A program made the translations under genes and the position numbers. Shown here one piece after another: positions 50,145 through 58,578 of a stretch of 64,000 nt of DNA. Within the stretch, counting starts at the first letter, position 1, and every line of letters begins with the position of its first letter. The notes under the pieces are model-generated. The model saw only the letters and a list, made by a program, of their open reading frames with translations. It made no database searches and was not told where the DNA came from. The DNA comes from an uncultured Acidimicrobiales bacterium (GTDB lineage Bacteria; Actinomycetota; Acidimicrobiia; Acidimicrobiales; SHLQ01), in assembly GCA_938041035.1 (NCBI GenBank), contig CALHYX010000061.1, forward strand, positions 1 to 64,000. Direction: 5' to 3'.

Positions 50145-51015
50145 CGACACCCCTCCCATCGCCACCCAGACCGACCACAACCCCCTCGAGAACGTGGCGT
50201 GGGAGGCCGGCGTCTCCAAGCCCGACCCGATCCTCGTCGCCCACGACGTCACCCGGTCCTTCGGCGGCCTGAAAGCGGTCGACGTCGACCATGTCGAGAT
50301 CCAGCGCGGGCTCATTACCGCCCTCATCGGGCCGAACGGCGCGGGCAAGACCACGTTCTTCAACCTGCTCACCAACTTCGACAACCCCGACACGGGCGAC
50401 CGCACGTTCAACGGCCGTTCGCTCAACAACACGCCGGCCCACAGGGTCGCCAACTTCGGCATGGTGCGCACCTTCCAACTCACCAAGGCGCTGTCGAAGA
50501 TGACGGTGATGGAGAACATGAAGCTCGGCGCCACCGGACAGCGGGGCGAGTCCATGCTGGCCGCCGCCCTACCGTTCCTGTGGAGCAGGCAGGACCGCGC
50601 CATCGAGGAGCGCGCCGCCGGACTGCTCCAGCGGTTCAAGATGGACCACATGACCGGCGAGTTCGCCGGCACCTTGTCGGGCGGTCAGCGCAAGCTGCTC
50701 GAAATGGCCCGGGCACTCATGGTGCAACCCGAGCTGGTCATGCTCGATGAGCCCATGGCCGGCGTGAACCCCGCACTGAAGCAGTCGCTGCTCGACCACA
50801 TCAAGGGACTGAAGGCCGAGGGCATGACCGTGCTGTTCGTCGAACACGACATGGACATGGTGCAGGAGATCAGCGATTGGGTCATCGTGATGGCCGAAGG
50901 CCGTATCATCGCCGAGGGCCCGCCGGCCTCGATCAGCGAGAACAAGGCGGTGGTGGACGCCTACCTCGGCTCGCACCACGATGCACCACTCGATCTGGGA
51001 GACCTTGATGACTGA
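50134..51015 (+). CDS. livG: branched-chain amino acid ABC ATPase LivG
   Basis: 293 residues. Walker A GPNGAGKTTF near residue 66, signature LSGGQRKLLEMARAL, Walker B LVMLDEPMAGVNP, and H-loop FVEHDMDM. LivG-specific FNGRSLNNTPAHRVANFGMVRTFQ is present. An N-terminal ~28-residue extension precedes the ATPase core. It overlaps livM (11 nt) and livF (8 nt), so translation is coupled. Confidence 0.93.
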   Translation: MTDNDTPPIATQTDHNPLENVAWEAGVSKPDPILVAHDVTRSFGGLKAVDVDHVEIQRGLITALIGPNGAGKTTFFNLLTNFDNPDTGDRTFNGRSLNNTPAHRVANFGMVRTFQLTKALSKMTVMENMKLGATGQRGESMLAAALPFLWSRQDRAIEERAAGLLQRFKMDHMTGEFAGTLSGGQRKLLEMARALMVQPELVMLDEPMAGVNPALKQSLLDHIKGLKAEGMTVLFVEHDMDMVQEISDWVIVMAEGRIIAEGPPASISENKAVVDAYLGSHHDAPLDLGDLDD

Positions 51016-51754
51016 GCCGACCGAGAGCGAGCCGCTACTCATCGCCGACAACGTCACCGCCGGGTACGTGCCGGGCGTCGACATCCTGCGCGGGTGCACC
51101 CTCACCCTCGCCCAGGGCGAGCTGGTGGGAATCATCGGGCCCAACGGTGCGGGTAAGTCGACCCTGTTGAAATCGCTCTTCGGTCTGCTGAACATCAGCG
51201 ATGGTTCCGTTCGCCTGCGCGGCGAGGACATCACCGGGCTCAAGGCCAACAAGCTGGTGTCCAAGGGCATTGGTTACGTGCCCCAGAACGACAACGTGTT
51301 CCCCTCGCTCACCATCCAGGAGAATCTGGAGATGGGCGTGTTCTTGAAGCCCGACCTCTTCAAGGAGCGGTTCGATGTCGTCGGGGAGATGTTCCCCAAG
51401 CTGGCCGAGCGGCGCAGCCAACGCGCCGGCTCGTTGTCGGGCGGCGAACGCCAGATGCTCGCCATGGGCCGCGCCCTGATGATGGACCCGTCGGTCCTGC
51501 TGCTCGATGAGCCGTCGGCGGGCCTGTCGCCGCTGCTCCAGGACGAGGTGTTCGTGCGCACGAAGAAGATCAACCGCGCCGGCGTGTCGATCGTGATGGT
51601 GGAGCAGAACGCGAGCCGTTGCCTCCAGATCTGTGATCGGGGCTACGTGCTCGATCAGGGCTCCAACGCCTACACCGGAACCGGTGCCGATCTGCTCAAA
51701 GACCCCAAGGTGATCGAGCTGTATCTCGGCACCCTGGTCAAGACCCACACCTGA
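51008..51754 (+). CDS. livF: branched-chain amino acid ABC ATPase LivF
   Basis: 248 residues. Walker A GPNGAGKSTL, signature SLSGGERQMLAMGRAL, Walker B VLLLDEPSAGLSP, and the LivF-type IVMVEQNASRCLQICDRGYVLDQG tail. It dimerises with LivG to energise import. The ATG at 51008 lies inside the end of livG. Last gene of the livKHMGF cluster. Confidence 0.93.
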   Translation: MTEPTESEPLLIADNVTAGYVPGVDILRGCTLTLAQGELVGIIGPNGAGKSTLLKSLFGLLNISDGSVRLRGEDITGLKANKLVSKGIGYVPQNDNVFPSLTIQENLEMGVFLKPDLFKERFDVVGEMFPKLAERRSQRAGSLSGGERQMLAMGRALMMDPSVLLLDEPSAGLSPLLQDEVFVRTKKINRAGVSIVMVEQNASRCLQICDRGYVLDQGSNAYTGTGADLLKDPKVIELYLGTLVKTHT

Positions 51755-51828
51755 TCCCTGCGCTCCCCGGCTATGGCCGGTTGGCGATACCGGGTTGGGG
51801 GGCAGCGGTGGATAACGTGGCCGCTGTT

Positions 51829-52257
51829 ATGCGCCGAGCCATCGTCACGTTCCACCCCTTGCGAGCTGCGGTTTCGGCAGCTGCCCTGGCCGTGCTGGCC
51901 GGCGCCTGCGGCGGCGGTGGCGACGCCGCCAAGCTACCCGTGGTGCCACCCGACGCCGTCGATCTGACCGGGCAGGCCACCGTGGAGGTCATCGTCACCG
52001 ACAACGCCTACAGCGAACGGTTGATCGTGGTGAGCGAGGGCACCGAGGTCGTCTGGATCAACGAGGGCCGCAATCGCCACAACGTCCTGGCGGTCGAAGG
52101 GGGCGCCTTCACCGACGTGGAAACCGATCAGCTCGACGACGGCGGCCGCGCCGCGGTCACCTTCGATGGGGTCGGGGCGTTCCCCTACTACTGCTCGATC
52201 CACGGCACCCCCAACCGCGGCCAACGCGGCCAGATTTTCGTCCTCCCCGCCGAATAA
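51829..52257 (+). CDS. cupredoxin/plastocyanin-like lipoprotein
   Basis: 142 residues from ATG 51829. The lipobox LAGAC puts the lipidated Cys at 27. The cupredoxin strands include VEVIVTDNAYSERLIVVSEGTEVVWINEG; copper ligands are His in NRHNVLAVE and Cys/His in YYCSIHGTPN. The usual Met ligand (HGxxGM) is not seen; the loop ends RGQRGQIFVLP. It is probably an extracytoplasmic electron carrier or copper protein. TAACGT lies 11 nt before the ATG. Longer starts (TTG 51781, GTG 51808) are in frame but do not begin at the signal peptide. Confidence 0.78.
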   Translation: MRRAIVTFHPLRAAVSAAALAVLAGACGGGGDAAKLPVVPPDAVDLTGQATVEVIVTDNAYSERLIVVSEGTEVVWINEGRNRHNVLAVEGGAFTDVETDQLDDGGRAAVTFDGVGAFPYYCSIHGTPNRGQRGQIFVLPAE

Positions 52258-52267
52258 CCCCGCCAAC

Positions 52268-52490
52268 GCTCAAATGAACGTAAACGGGGGTCAGACCCCG
52301 CCAAGCGCGTGAGGGCTCAAAGGGGCGAACGTAAGGGCGGTCAGACTCCGCCAGGCGCGTGAGCGCTCAAATGAACGTAAACGGGGGTCAGACCCCGCCG
52401 AGCGCGCTAGCGCTCAAATGAACGTAGGCGGGGGTCAGACCCGCGCAGAACAAACGAACGTAGGCGGGGGTCAGACCCCGCGCAGAAAGG
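52268..52490. repeat. tandem array of five ~36-50-bp units carrying GGGGTCAGACCCC
   Basis: Units share GCTCAAATGAACGTA followed by the palindrome and a GCGCGT-type tail. Palindrome positions: 52287-52299, 52337-52349 (degenerate), 52384-52396, 52431-52443 (one mismatch) and 52467-52479. The array fills the 322-bp gap between the cupredoxin and beta-helix genes; no gene is visible in it apart from the promoter at its right end. Confidence 0.85.
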
Positions 52491-52566
52491 CGTCAGGTGG
52501 TTACGGAGCGCGGGCGGGACCGGAACACAGGGGCGCGGTGAGATCGCAGAACTCCGGCACGACGCG

Positions 52567-52579
52567 TAGAGTTCGGGAC
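52567..52579 (+). promoter_or_regulatory. leaderless -10 box for beta-helix lipoprotein gene
   Basis: TAGAGT at 52567-52572, 7 nt, then ATG 52580. Confidence 0.55.
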
Positions 52580-54052
52580 ATGAATATGAAACGCGTTCTC
52601 GCCATTCTTTTTGCCTTCGCTCTGCTCGCCAGCGCCTGCGGTAGCGGTGGTGACGACGGCGATGCGGTCAGCTCCGATGGCGAGACGGGCACCGACGACG
52701 CAGCGGACGATGCCGCCGAAGACGATGCCGCCGAAGATGATGGCGACGATGCCATGGCGGAGGACGCCGCCGAAGACGATGCCATGGCAGAGGACGCCGC
52801 CGAAGACCATGGGGGCGACGAAGGGACCGATGGCGACGACGCCCCGACGGATGATGCCGCCGAGGACGGCTCCGACGACGGGTCGGGCGAGGACGAGCTC
52901 GCCGCCCTTCGGGTGCCCGAGGACTTCGCCTCGATCCAGGACGCGGTCGACGCGGCGGTGCCCGGCGATCTGATCCTCATCGGCGCAGGCGTGTACAACG
53001 AGGCCGTCCAGGTCGAGACCGAGAACATCGTCATCCGCGGTGCCGATCGCAACGAGACCATCCTCGACGGCCAGAACGAGATGGAGAACGGCATCATCGT
53101 GTTCTCCAACGGTGTCGCCGTCGAGAACCTCACGGCCCGCAACTACAACTCCAACGGCGTCTTCTTCACCGGCGACTACGACAGCGACTTCGTGCTCGAG
53201 GGCTACCGGGCCAGCTACGTCACCGTGCACAACAACGGCGACTACGGCATCTACGCCTTCAACGCCGCCAACGGCCTGATCGAACACAGCTACGGCAGCG
53301 GCCAGCCCGACTCGGCGTTCTACATCGGTCAGTGCCAGCCGTGTAATGCGGTCATCACCGACTCACTGGCCGAGAACAATGCACTCGGCTACTCCGGCAC
53401 CAACGCCGGCGGCGAGTTGTACATCATCAACAGCGAATGGCGAAACAACCGGGTCGGCATCGTGCCGAACAGCCTCAACAGCGAAGAGCTCGCCCCCCAG
53501 CGCAGCGCCGTATTCGCCGGCAACTACGTCCACAACAACGGCAACCTCGAAACGCCCCGCAAGGGCGCCGACTGGGACCTCGCCTTTGGCGTCGGCATCG
53601 TCGTCGCCGGCGGCGAGAACGACCTCATCACCAAGAACCGCGCGGTCGACAACCTCAACGTCGGCATCGCGGTGGCGATCTTCCCCGACGGCGACACCAT
53701 CTGGGTGCCCTCCAACAACCAGGTCATCGACAACGTGGCCACCGGCCAGCCCTACGACCTTGCGTTCCTGCCCGGCGGCGGGCAACTCGGCAACTGTTTC
53801 GCGGGAAACACCTTTGAGACCTCGGCCCCGGCCGATATCGAGACGATGGCGCCCTGCGACGGCGAAGGGCCCACCTTCACCGACCTGTACCCGATCCCGA
53901 GCGAAGCCTTCTCGACGATCGAACACACCGAAGTTCCCGTGCCCGGCCCGCAGCCGCAGATGCCCGACGCACTGACCGCTCCGGCCGACCCGGCGATCGA
54001 CCCGTTCGTCGCTCCCGACATGGGCGCCATCACCGTGCCGGACCCGAGCTGA
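52580..54052 (+). CDS. right-handed parallel beta-helix lipoprotein
   Basis: 490 residues. The lipobox LLASAC puts the lipidated Cys at 20. Residues about 30-110 are an acidic Asp/Glu/Ala repeat (DDAAEDDAMAED units). The rest is a parallel beta-helix starting VPEDFASIQDAVDAAVPGDLILIGAGVYNEAVQV, the pectate-lyase-like/NosD fold, with repeated N-x-G-I/V coils. It may bind or cleave a polysaccharide, or serve as an assembly scaffold like NosD. The stop overlaps the start of the di-heme gene, so the two are coupled. Confidence 0.8.
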   Translation: MNMKRVLAILFAFALLASACGSGGDDGDAVSSDGETGTDDAADDAAEDDAAEDDGDDAMAEDAAEDDAMAEDAAEDHGGDEGTDGDDAPTDDAAEDGSDDGSGEDELAALRVPEDFASIQDAVDAAVPGDLILIGAGVYNEAVQVETENIVIRGADRNETILDGQNEMENGIIVFSNGVAVENLTARNYNSNGVFFTGDYDSDFVLEGYRASYVTVHNNGDYGIYAFNAANGLIEHSYGSGQPDSAFYIGQCQPCNAVITDSLAENNALGYSGTNAGGELYIINSEWRNNRVGIVPNSLNSEELAPQRSAVFAGNYVHNNGNLETPRKGADWDLAFGVGIVVAGGENDLITKNRAVDNLNVGIAVAIFPDGDTIWVPSNNQVIDNVATGQPYDLAFLPGGGQLGNCFAGNTFETSAPADIETMAPCDGEGPTFTDLYPIPSEAFSTIEHTEVPVPGPQPQMPDALTAPADPAIDPFVAPDMGAITVPDPS

Positions 54053-55380
54053 CCACCAAGCCCTCGGGCCGTCTCGCCGCCGCAGCGGTCGCGACTGCGG
54101 TCGTGTTGATCGCGGCGGTGCTGTGGTTCAGCCGGCCACCCGACGACCGCATCGACACCGCACAACGCGACGCGACCGCCGAACCCGGCGGCGCGGAACC
54201 CCTGAACCCCCGCCTCGGCGGGTTCACCACGACGTTCGACGACACCGAACGGGCGTTCAACCGATCGGCGCGCAACCTCGGACTCGGCGACCGGCGCCGG
54301 TTCGGCGAAGGCGACCGGGTGTTCGAAGCGTTCTTCGGCGAAGGCGAGGGGCTCGGCCCCACCTTCTCCGGTTCGAGCTGCACCTCCTGTCACGTCAACA
54401 ACGGTCGCAGTCGTGACCTCCCCGATGGCGAGGCGGTCGGCGAAGGCTTCGCCTTCCTCACCGACCCCGAGACCGACGCCCGGTACGGAACCCGCGTCGA
54501 CCCGTTGTCAATCGACGGCGAACCCACCGAGCCCACGGTGTCGGTCGTCTGGGTCGAGCAGACCGGCACCTACGACGACGGCACCACGTACCGACTGCGC
54601 CGTCCCGTGGCCACAACCCCCGATGGCACGGTGGTGGCCCCGCGCATGGCGCCCACCGTGATCGGCACGGGACTACTCGAAGCGATTCCCGATGAACGGC
54701 TGCTCGAACTCGCCGACCCCGACGACGCCGACGGCGACGGCATCTCCGGCACGATCCGCATGGTGGAGGACCCGATTTTGGGCGAAACCATCTTCGGCCG
54801 GTTCGGCTGGAAGGCGAGCACCGGCACCGTGTTGACCCAGACCGCCGACGCGTTCGAGAACGACATGGGCATCGAGACCGGCCTCATCAGCGGTGTCGGC
54901 GAAATCTCCCCCGACGAGGCCGAGCTGGCCGCGTTCTACTCACTCGTGCTGGCGGTGCCCGCCATGCGAAACACCGACGACCCCGACGTGCTGGCCGGCT
55001 CGTCGATCTTTACCACCATCGGGTGCGCGTCGTGTCACACGGCCACCCACACGACCGAGGTCGTCGACGTCCAGGGGCTCTCGGAGCAGACCATCTTCCC
55101 GTACACCGACCTGCTGTTGCACGACCTCGGGCCCGACCTGGCCGAGTCGGCCACGGTCGACTCGGTCGACCCGAGCGAATGGCGCACGCCCCCGCTGTGG
55201 GGCCTCGGCCTGCACGACACGATCAACGGCAACTCGTCGCTGTTGCACGACGGCCGAGCCCGGAATCCCGAAGAGGCGATCCTGTGGCACGGCGGCGAGG
55301 CGGAGGCCGTACGCGACCGTTATCTCGGGCTACCGGCCGACGAACGCGACCAGCTACTCCGATTCCTCGACAGCCTCTGA
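54049..55380 (+). CDS. di-heme c-type cytochrome oxidoreductase (DUF1111-like)
   Basis: 443 residues. A signal-anchor begins TTKPSGRLAAAAVATAVVL. Two heme c motifs are visible: CTSCH at 111-115 and CASCH at 326-330. The framework FTTTFDDTERAFNRSARNLG, FGRFGWKAS and the C-terminal WRTPPLWGLGLHDTINGNSSLLHDGRA match the di-heme oxidoreductase (thiol oxidoreductase, PF06537) family, distant from MauG/CcpA. The start is proposed as CTG 54049, overlapping the previous stop as CTGA and including the full signal anchor; GTG 54103 would cut the hydrophobic segment. It may oxidise the beta-helix protein's substrate. Confidence 0.82.
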   Translation: MTTKPSGRLAAAAVATAVVLIAAVLWFSRPPDDRIDTAQRDATAEPGGAEPLNPRLGGFTTTFDDTERAFNRSARNLGLGDRRRFGEGDRVFEAFFGEGEGLGPTFSGSSCTSCHVNNGRSRDLPDGEAVGEGFAFLTDPETDARYGTRVDPLSIDGEPTEPTVSVVWVEQTGTYDDGTTYRLRRPVATTPDGTVVAPRMAPTVIGTGLLEAIPDERLLELADPDDADGDGISGTIRMVEDPILGETIFGRFGWKASTGTVLTQTADAFENDMGIETGLISGVGEISPDEAELAAFYSLVLAVPAMRNTDDPDVLAGSSIFTTIGCASCHTATHTTEVVDVQGLSEQTIFPYTDLLLHDLGPDLAESATVDSVDPSEWRTPPLWGLGLHDTINGNSSLLHDGRARNPEEAILWHGGEAEAVRDRYLGLPADERDQLLRFLDSL

Positions 55381-57753
55381 GGCGGCACGAATCTGACGGA
55401 TACTCTCTTCGAGCGGCACGGGCCGACCGGTGAGGTACCCCTGGGCATAGTCGACGCCGAGGGCGGCGACGCGATCGAACTGCTCCTGCGTCTCGATACC
55501 CTCAGCGACGGTCGTGATCCCCAGGGTGCGGGCGATGTTGACGATCAACTCGACCAGTTCGCGATCGACCTCGGGGTGAATGAAGGCCCGGTCGATTTTG
55601 ATCCCGTCCACCGGGAACTGACGCAGCTGGCTCAGCGACGAATAGCCGGTACCGAAATCGTCGAGGTAGACCCGGGCTCCCGCTTCCCGAAACGCGCTGA
55701 GGTTCTCCAGCACCTTGGGGCCACGGTTGAACGCCGACTCGGTGATCTCGATGATGATGTCGGCCGGGTCCACCTCGTTGTCGCGCACGATGCTCAGAAT
55801 GCGGCGAGCGACGAGATCGTCACCGAGCTGGTTCGGCGACATGTTGACGGTCATGTAGTCCGGGCGGACATCGGGCGGCCAGTGAGCGAAATCGCGGAAC
55901 GCGATCCGCAGCAGCTCCATGCCGAGAATGCGGATGAAGCCGGTGTCCTCGGCGACTTCGATAAAGCGGTCCGGGCCGACCAGACCGTCGACCGGGTGGT
56001 GCCAGCGGGCGAGGGCCTCGACGCCGGTGCGACCGTCGCCGGTCGGAAGTACCGGCTGGTAGTGCAGGCACAGTTCACCGTGCTCGACCGCGTCGGCCAG
56101 CTCGGTCTCGGTGCGCAGTCGAAGCGCAACATCGGCACCGAGCGCGTCGGTGAACAGTTCCACCCGGCCGCGGCCCTTGCGTTTGGCTTCGTACATGGCC
56201 GCATCGGCTCGTTGCAGCAGCAACTCGGCCGAGGCGCCGTCGTCGGCCTCGCTGATCGCCACGCCGACACTGACTCCGACGTGGAGGTCGATCCCGGCGA
56301 AGTGCACCCGGCCCTTGAACGCGCTGAAGACCCGGTTGGCGACCTCGATGGCGTCGTCGGTGCCGCCGAGGGCGGGCGCCACGATCACGAACTCATCCCC
56401 GCCGTATCGAGCCACGAGGTCGATGTCGCGCACGGCGCCCACCAGCCGATCGGCGATGACGGTCAACAAGACGTCGCCGGCGGAGTGGCCGAGGCTGTCG
56501 TTCACCACCTTGAAGTTGTCGACGTCGCAAAAGAGCAGCGCCGTCTTGCGGCCCTTGGCCCCATCGAACTCGAGCATCTCGTCGAGGTAGTTGATGAGGG
56601 CGGTCCGGTCCGGAAGGTTGGTCAGCTGATCGTGGGTCGCCCGGTACTCGAGTTCCAGCTCGAGCAGCCGGCGATCGTGAATGTCGGTCAGCATCCACGC
56701 GATGCCGGCGACGTCCGGATCGTCCATCAGGTTGGTGACCCGACACTCGTGCCATCGAAACGAACCCTCCTCGGTGAGGATCCGTCCGTTCATGGCGTTC
56801 GAGGTCGCTGGCGGACCCTGAGCGGTCTCGGCAAACATGTCCTTCAAGCCGCTCAGGTCGGCCGGGTGGACCAGGTCATCGAGCCGGCCGGCACGAAGGC
56901 TGCTCGCCATCTCGTCGGCGAAGAGCCGCTGAATCGAAGCGCTCGTGTATCGGGTGTTGCCCTCGCGGTCGAACACCACAACGATCTCACGGCTGTTCTC
57001 ATCGAGCGCTTCATGCAGGCGGTTGGCGCTGCGCAGGTTGTTCTCGGCGGTGACGAGATCGGTGACGTCCTGCACCGACACCACCATGAGGCCCAGGTCG
57101 GTTGGCTGGAGCTGGAGGCGATGCCACCGGTCCGGGGTCGCCGCGGGGCGCTTGGTTATCGTGCCCGCTTCGCCGGCAAAGCACCGGACGAACGCGGCGG
57201 CGGCTTCGCTCCGGTCGGCGGGCAGGAACAGATTCAACATGTCCGTGCCCGTCAGCGCGAGATGGTCGTCGAACTCGGCGAGAAACGACGTCTGGGCAAC
57301 GTCGTTGGCATACACCAACGATCCGTCGGGGCGAGCGATCATCACGCCGAGGCCCAAACCAACCGCAACGGCTCGCTGGGCCACTCTCGTGTACTCGGCG
57401 GCGAGGGCATGGGGTCGGCGCACCTCGATCGCCACGATTCCGGCCCGGCCTCCGAGTCGCCGGAGCGACACCCGACGGCCGCCGAAGTCGTCCGCGGTCC
57501 GCGCCTCCATCACCGTCGAGCCTTCGAGCAGACGTCCGAACGAACCGGTCGTCGGCACAAACACCTCGCGCAGCGAGCGTTGCGACAACCGGGTGGGGTC
57601 GATTCCCAGGAGGTCGGCCACGAGTGGCGCCGCCTCGACGATTCGATCGCCCGCGATCAACACATACGGCACCGAAGCGGCGATCAGTTCGGCGAAGTCC
57701 GGGGCACCCTCGGTCGACGAGACCTCGATCGCACCGCTGCTCTCCTTGCGCAT
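55354..57753 (-). CDS. PAS-GGDEF-EAL cyclic-di-GMP signalling protein
   Basis: 799 residues. Two or three PAS-like sensor regions occupy about 1-370 (no transmembrane helix). The GGDEF domain has an intact active site ARYGGDEFVIVAPAL near 450, so diguanylate cyclase activity is possible. The EAL domain has EALARWHHPVDGLVGPDRFI near 582 plus NMSPNQLGDD and DDFGTGYSSLSQLRQFPVDGIKID, the motifs needed for phosphodiesterase activity. It overlaps the converging cytochrome gene by 27 nt at the 3' ends. Confidence 0.92.
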   Translation of the reverse strand: MRKESSGAIEVSSTEGAPDFAELIAASVPYVLIAGDRIVEAAPLVADLLGIDPTRLSQRSLREVFVPTTGSFGRLLEGSTVMEARTADDFGGRRVSLRRLGGRAGIVAIEVRRPHALAAEYTRVAQRAVAVGLGLGVMIARPDGSLVYANDVAQTSFLAEFDDHLALTGTDMLNLFLPADRSEAAAAFVRCFAGEAGTITKRPAATPDRWHRLQLQPTDLGLMVVSVQDVTDLVTAENNLRSANRLHEALDENSREIVVVFDREGNTRYTSASIQRLFADEMASSLRAGRLDDLVHPADLSGLKDMFAETAQGPPATSNAMNGRILTEEGSFRWHECRVTNLMDDPDVAGIAWMLTDIHDRRLLELELEYRATHDQLTNLPDRTALINYLDEMLEFDGAKGRKTALLFCDVDNFKVVNDSLGHSAGDVLLTVIADRLVGAVRDIDLVARYGGDEFVIVAPALGGTDDAIEVANRVFSAFKGRVHFAGIDLHVGVSVGVAISEADDGASAELLLQRADAAMYEAKRKGRGRVELFTDALGADVALRLRTETELADAVEHGELCLHYQPVLPTGDGRTGVEALARWHHPVDGLVGPDRFIEVAEDTGFIRILGMELLRIAFRDFAHWPPDVRPDYMTVNMSPNQLGDDLVARRILSIVRDNEVDPADIIIEITESAFNRGPKVLENLSAFREAGARVYLDDFGTGYSSLSQLRQFPVDGIKIDRAFIHPEVDRELVELIVNIARTLGITTVAEGIETQEQFDRVAALGVDYAQGYLTGRPVPLEESIRQIRAASEAVEESE

Positions 57754-57834
57754 AGCAAAATCATCGACGCGATCGACCCGGTTCTGAACAGGCCATTTGG
57801 CCCATGTTGACCCTGTAGCGCTTGAAATACCGGG

Positions 57835-58494
57835 CTAGGCGGAGAACCCGGCCGCCGCTTCGATGGCCCGGGCTGCGGCGGTCACCGCCGCGCCGTAGCG
57901 GTCGCCGGGTTGGGTGGTGAAGCGTTCGATCGGACCGGAGACACCGACCGCGGCGACGATCCGTCCGCCGTCGATCACCGGCGCACTCACCGAAGCAACG
58001 CCGGGCTCTCGCTCGGCCACGCTTGCGATCCAACCTTCGCCCAACTCCGTCGGACGCGAGCGAAGTACCGAACCCGCCGACCCGCGGTCGAGGCTCAACA
58101 CCGCTCCGGTCTCGACGATGGTGCGTAGCCCGTGAGGCGACTGCAGGCTGGCGACACAGATACGAGTGTCGCCGTCGGCGAGCCAGAGCTGCGCGCTCTC
58201 CTCGGTTCGGTCGCGAAGTTCTCGCAGGGCGGCCTCGGCGAGGCGACCCAGCGGCAGCGCGGCTTCGGCGGCTCGCCCGAGCGCGACCAACCGGAGCCCG
58301 AGGGCGTAGCGTCCTTCGCCATCTCGGCGCAGCAGTCCGTGAGCGAGTAGCGAAGCCGCCAGCCGGTGAGCGGTCGCCCGGGAGATACCGGTCGCGGCGA
58401 CCAACTCGGCCAGCGTGCATGGTCGTTCCTCGACGGTGGCGAGCAGAAGCACGCCTTTGTCGAGCACACCAACGGTGTCTATACTCGGTTTCAC
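57835..58494 (-). CDS. IclR-family regulator, NdgR/LtbR-like
   Basis: 219 residues. The helix-turn-helix (LAELVAATGISRATAHRLAASL, about 28-49) is followed by the IclR effector domain (ESAQLWLADGDTRICVASLQSPHGLRTIVE). It is divergent from leuCD, the same arrangement as NdgR/AreB in Streptomyces and LtbR in Corynebacterium, which control leucine biosynthesis and other amino-acid genes. The start GTG 58494 is set by TAATCT 6 nt upstream; that box lies inside an AT-rich palindrome, consistent with autorepression. Confidence 0.85.
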   Translation of the reverse strand: MKPSIDTVGVLDKGVLLLATVEERPCTLAELVAATGISRATAHRLAASLLAHGLLRRDGEGRYALGLRLVALGRAAEAALPLGRLAEAALRELRDRTEESAQLWLADGDTRICVASLQSPHGLRTIVETGAVLSLDRGSAGSVLRSRPTELGEGWIASVAEREPGVASVSAPVIDGGRIVAAVGVSGPIERFTTQPGDRYGAAVTAAARAIEAAAGFSA

Positions 58495-58499
58495 TAACT

Positions 58500-58525
58500 G
58501 AGATTATTGTCTCGAATAATGAGAC
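58500..58525. promoter_or_regulatory. nested palindromic operator between IclR gene and leuC
   Basis: ATTATT (58503-58508), 6 nt, AATAAT (58515-58520) is a perfect dyad. It is interleaved with GAGA(58500-58503)..TCTC(58510-58513) and GTCTC(58509-58513)..GAGAC(58521-58525). It covers the regulator's -10 box (58506-58501), so binding would block that promoter and could control leuC. Confidence 0.65.
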
Positions 58526-58578
58526 GGTCAACTTGCGGCCGCACATCCGATCACTCGCCATCCGGCAGGAGCCACACC

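Noticed and set aside
52268..52490. CRISPR-like array
   Set aside because: Repeat and spacer both repeat, unit length varies, the core is a 13-bp palindrome, and no cas genes are nearby.
55576..57810. A 744-residue plus-strand frame opposite the GGDEF/EAL gene
   Set aside because: Antisense shadow; the minus strand encodes intact GGDEF and EAL motifs.
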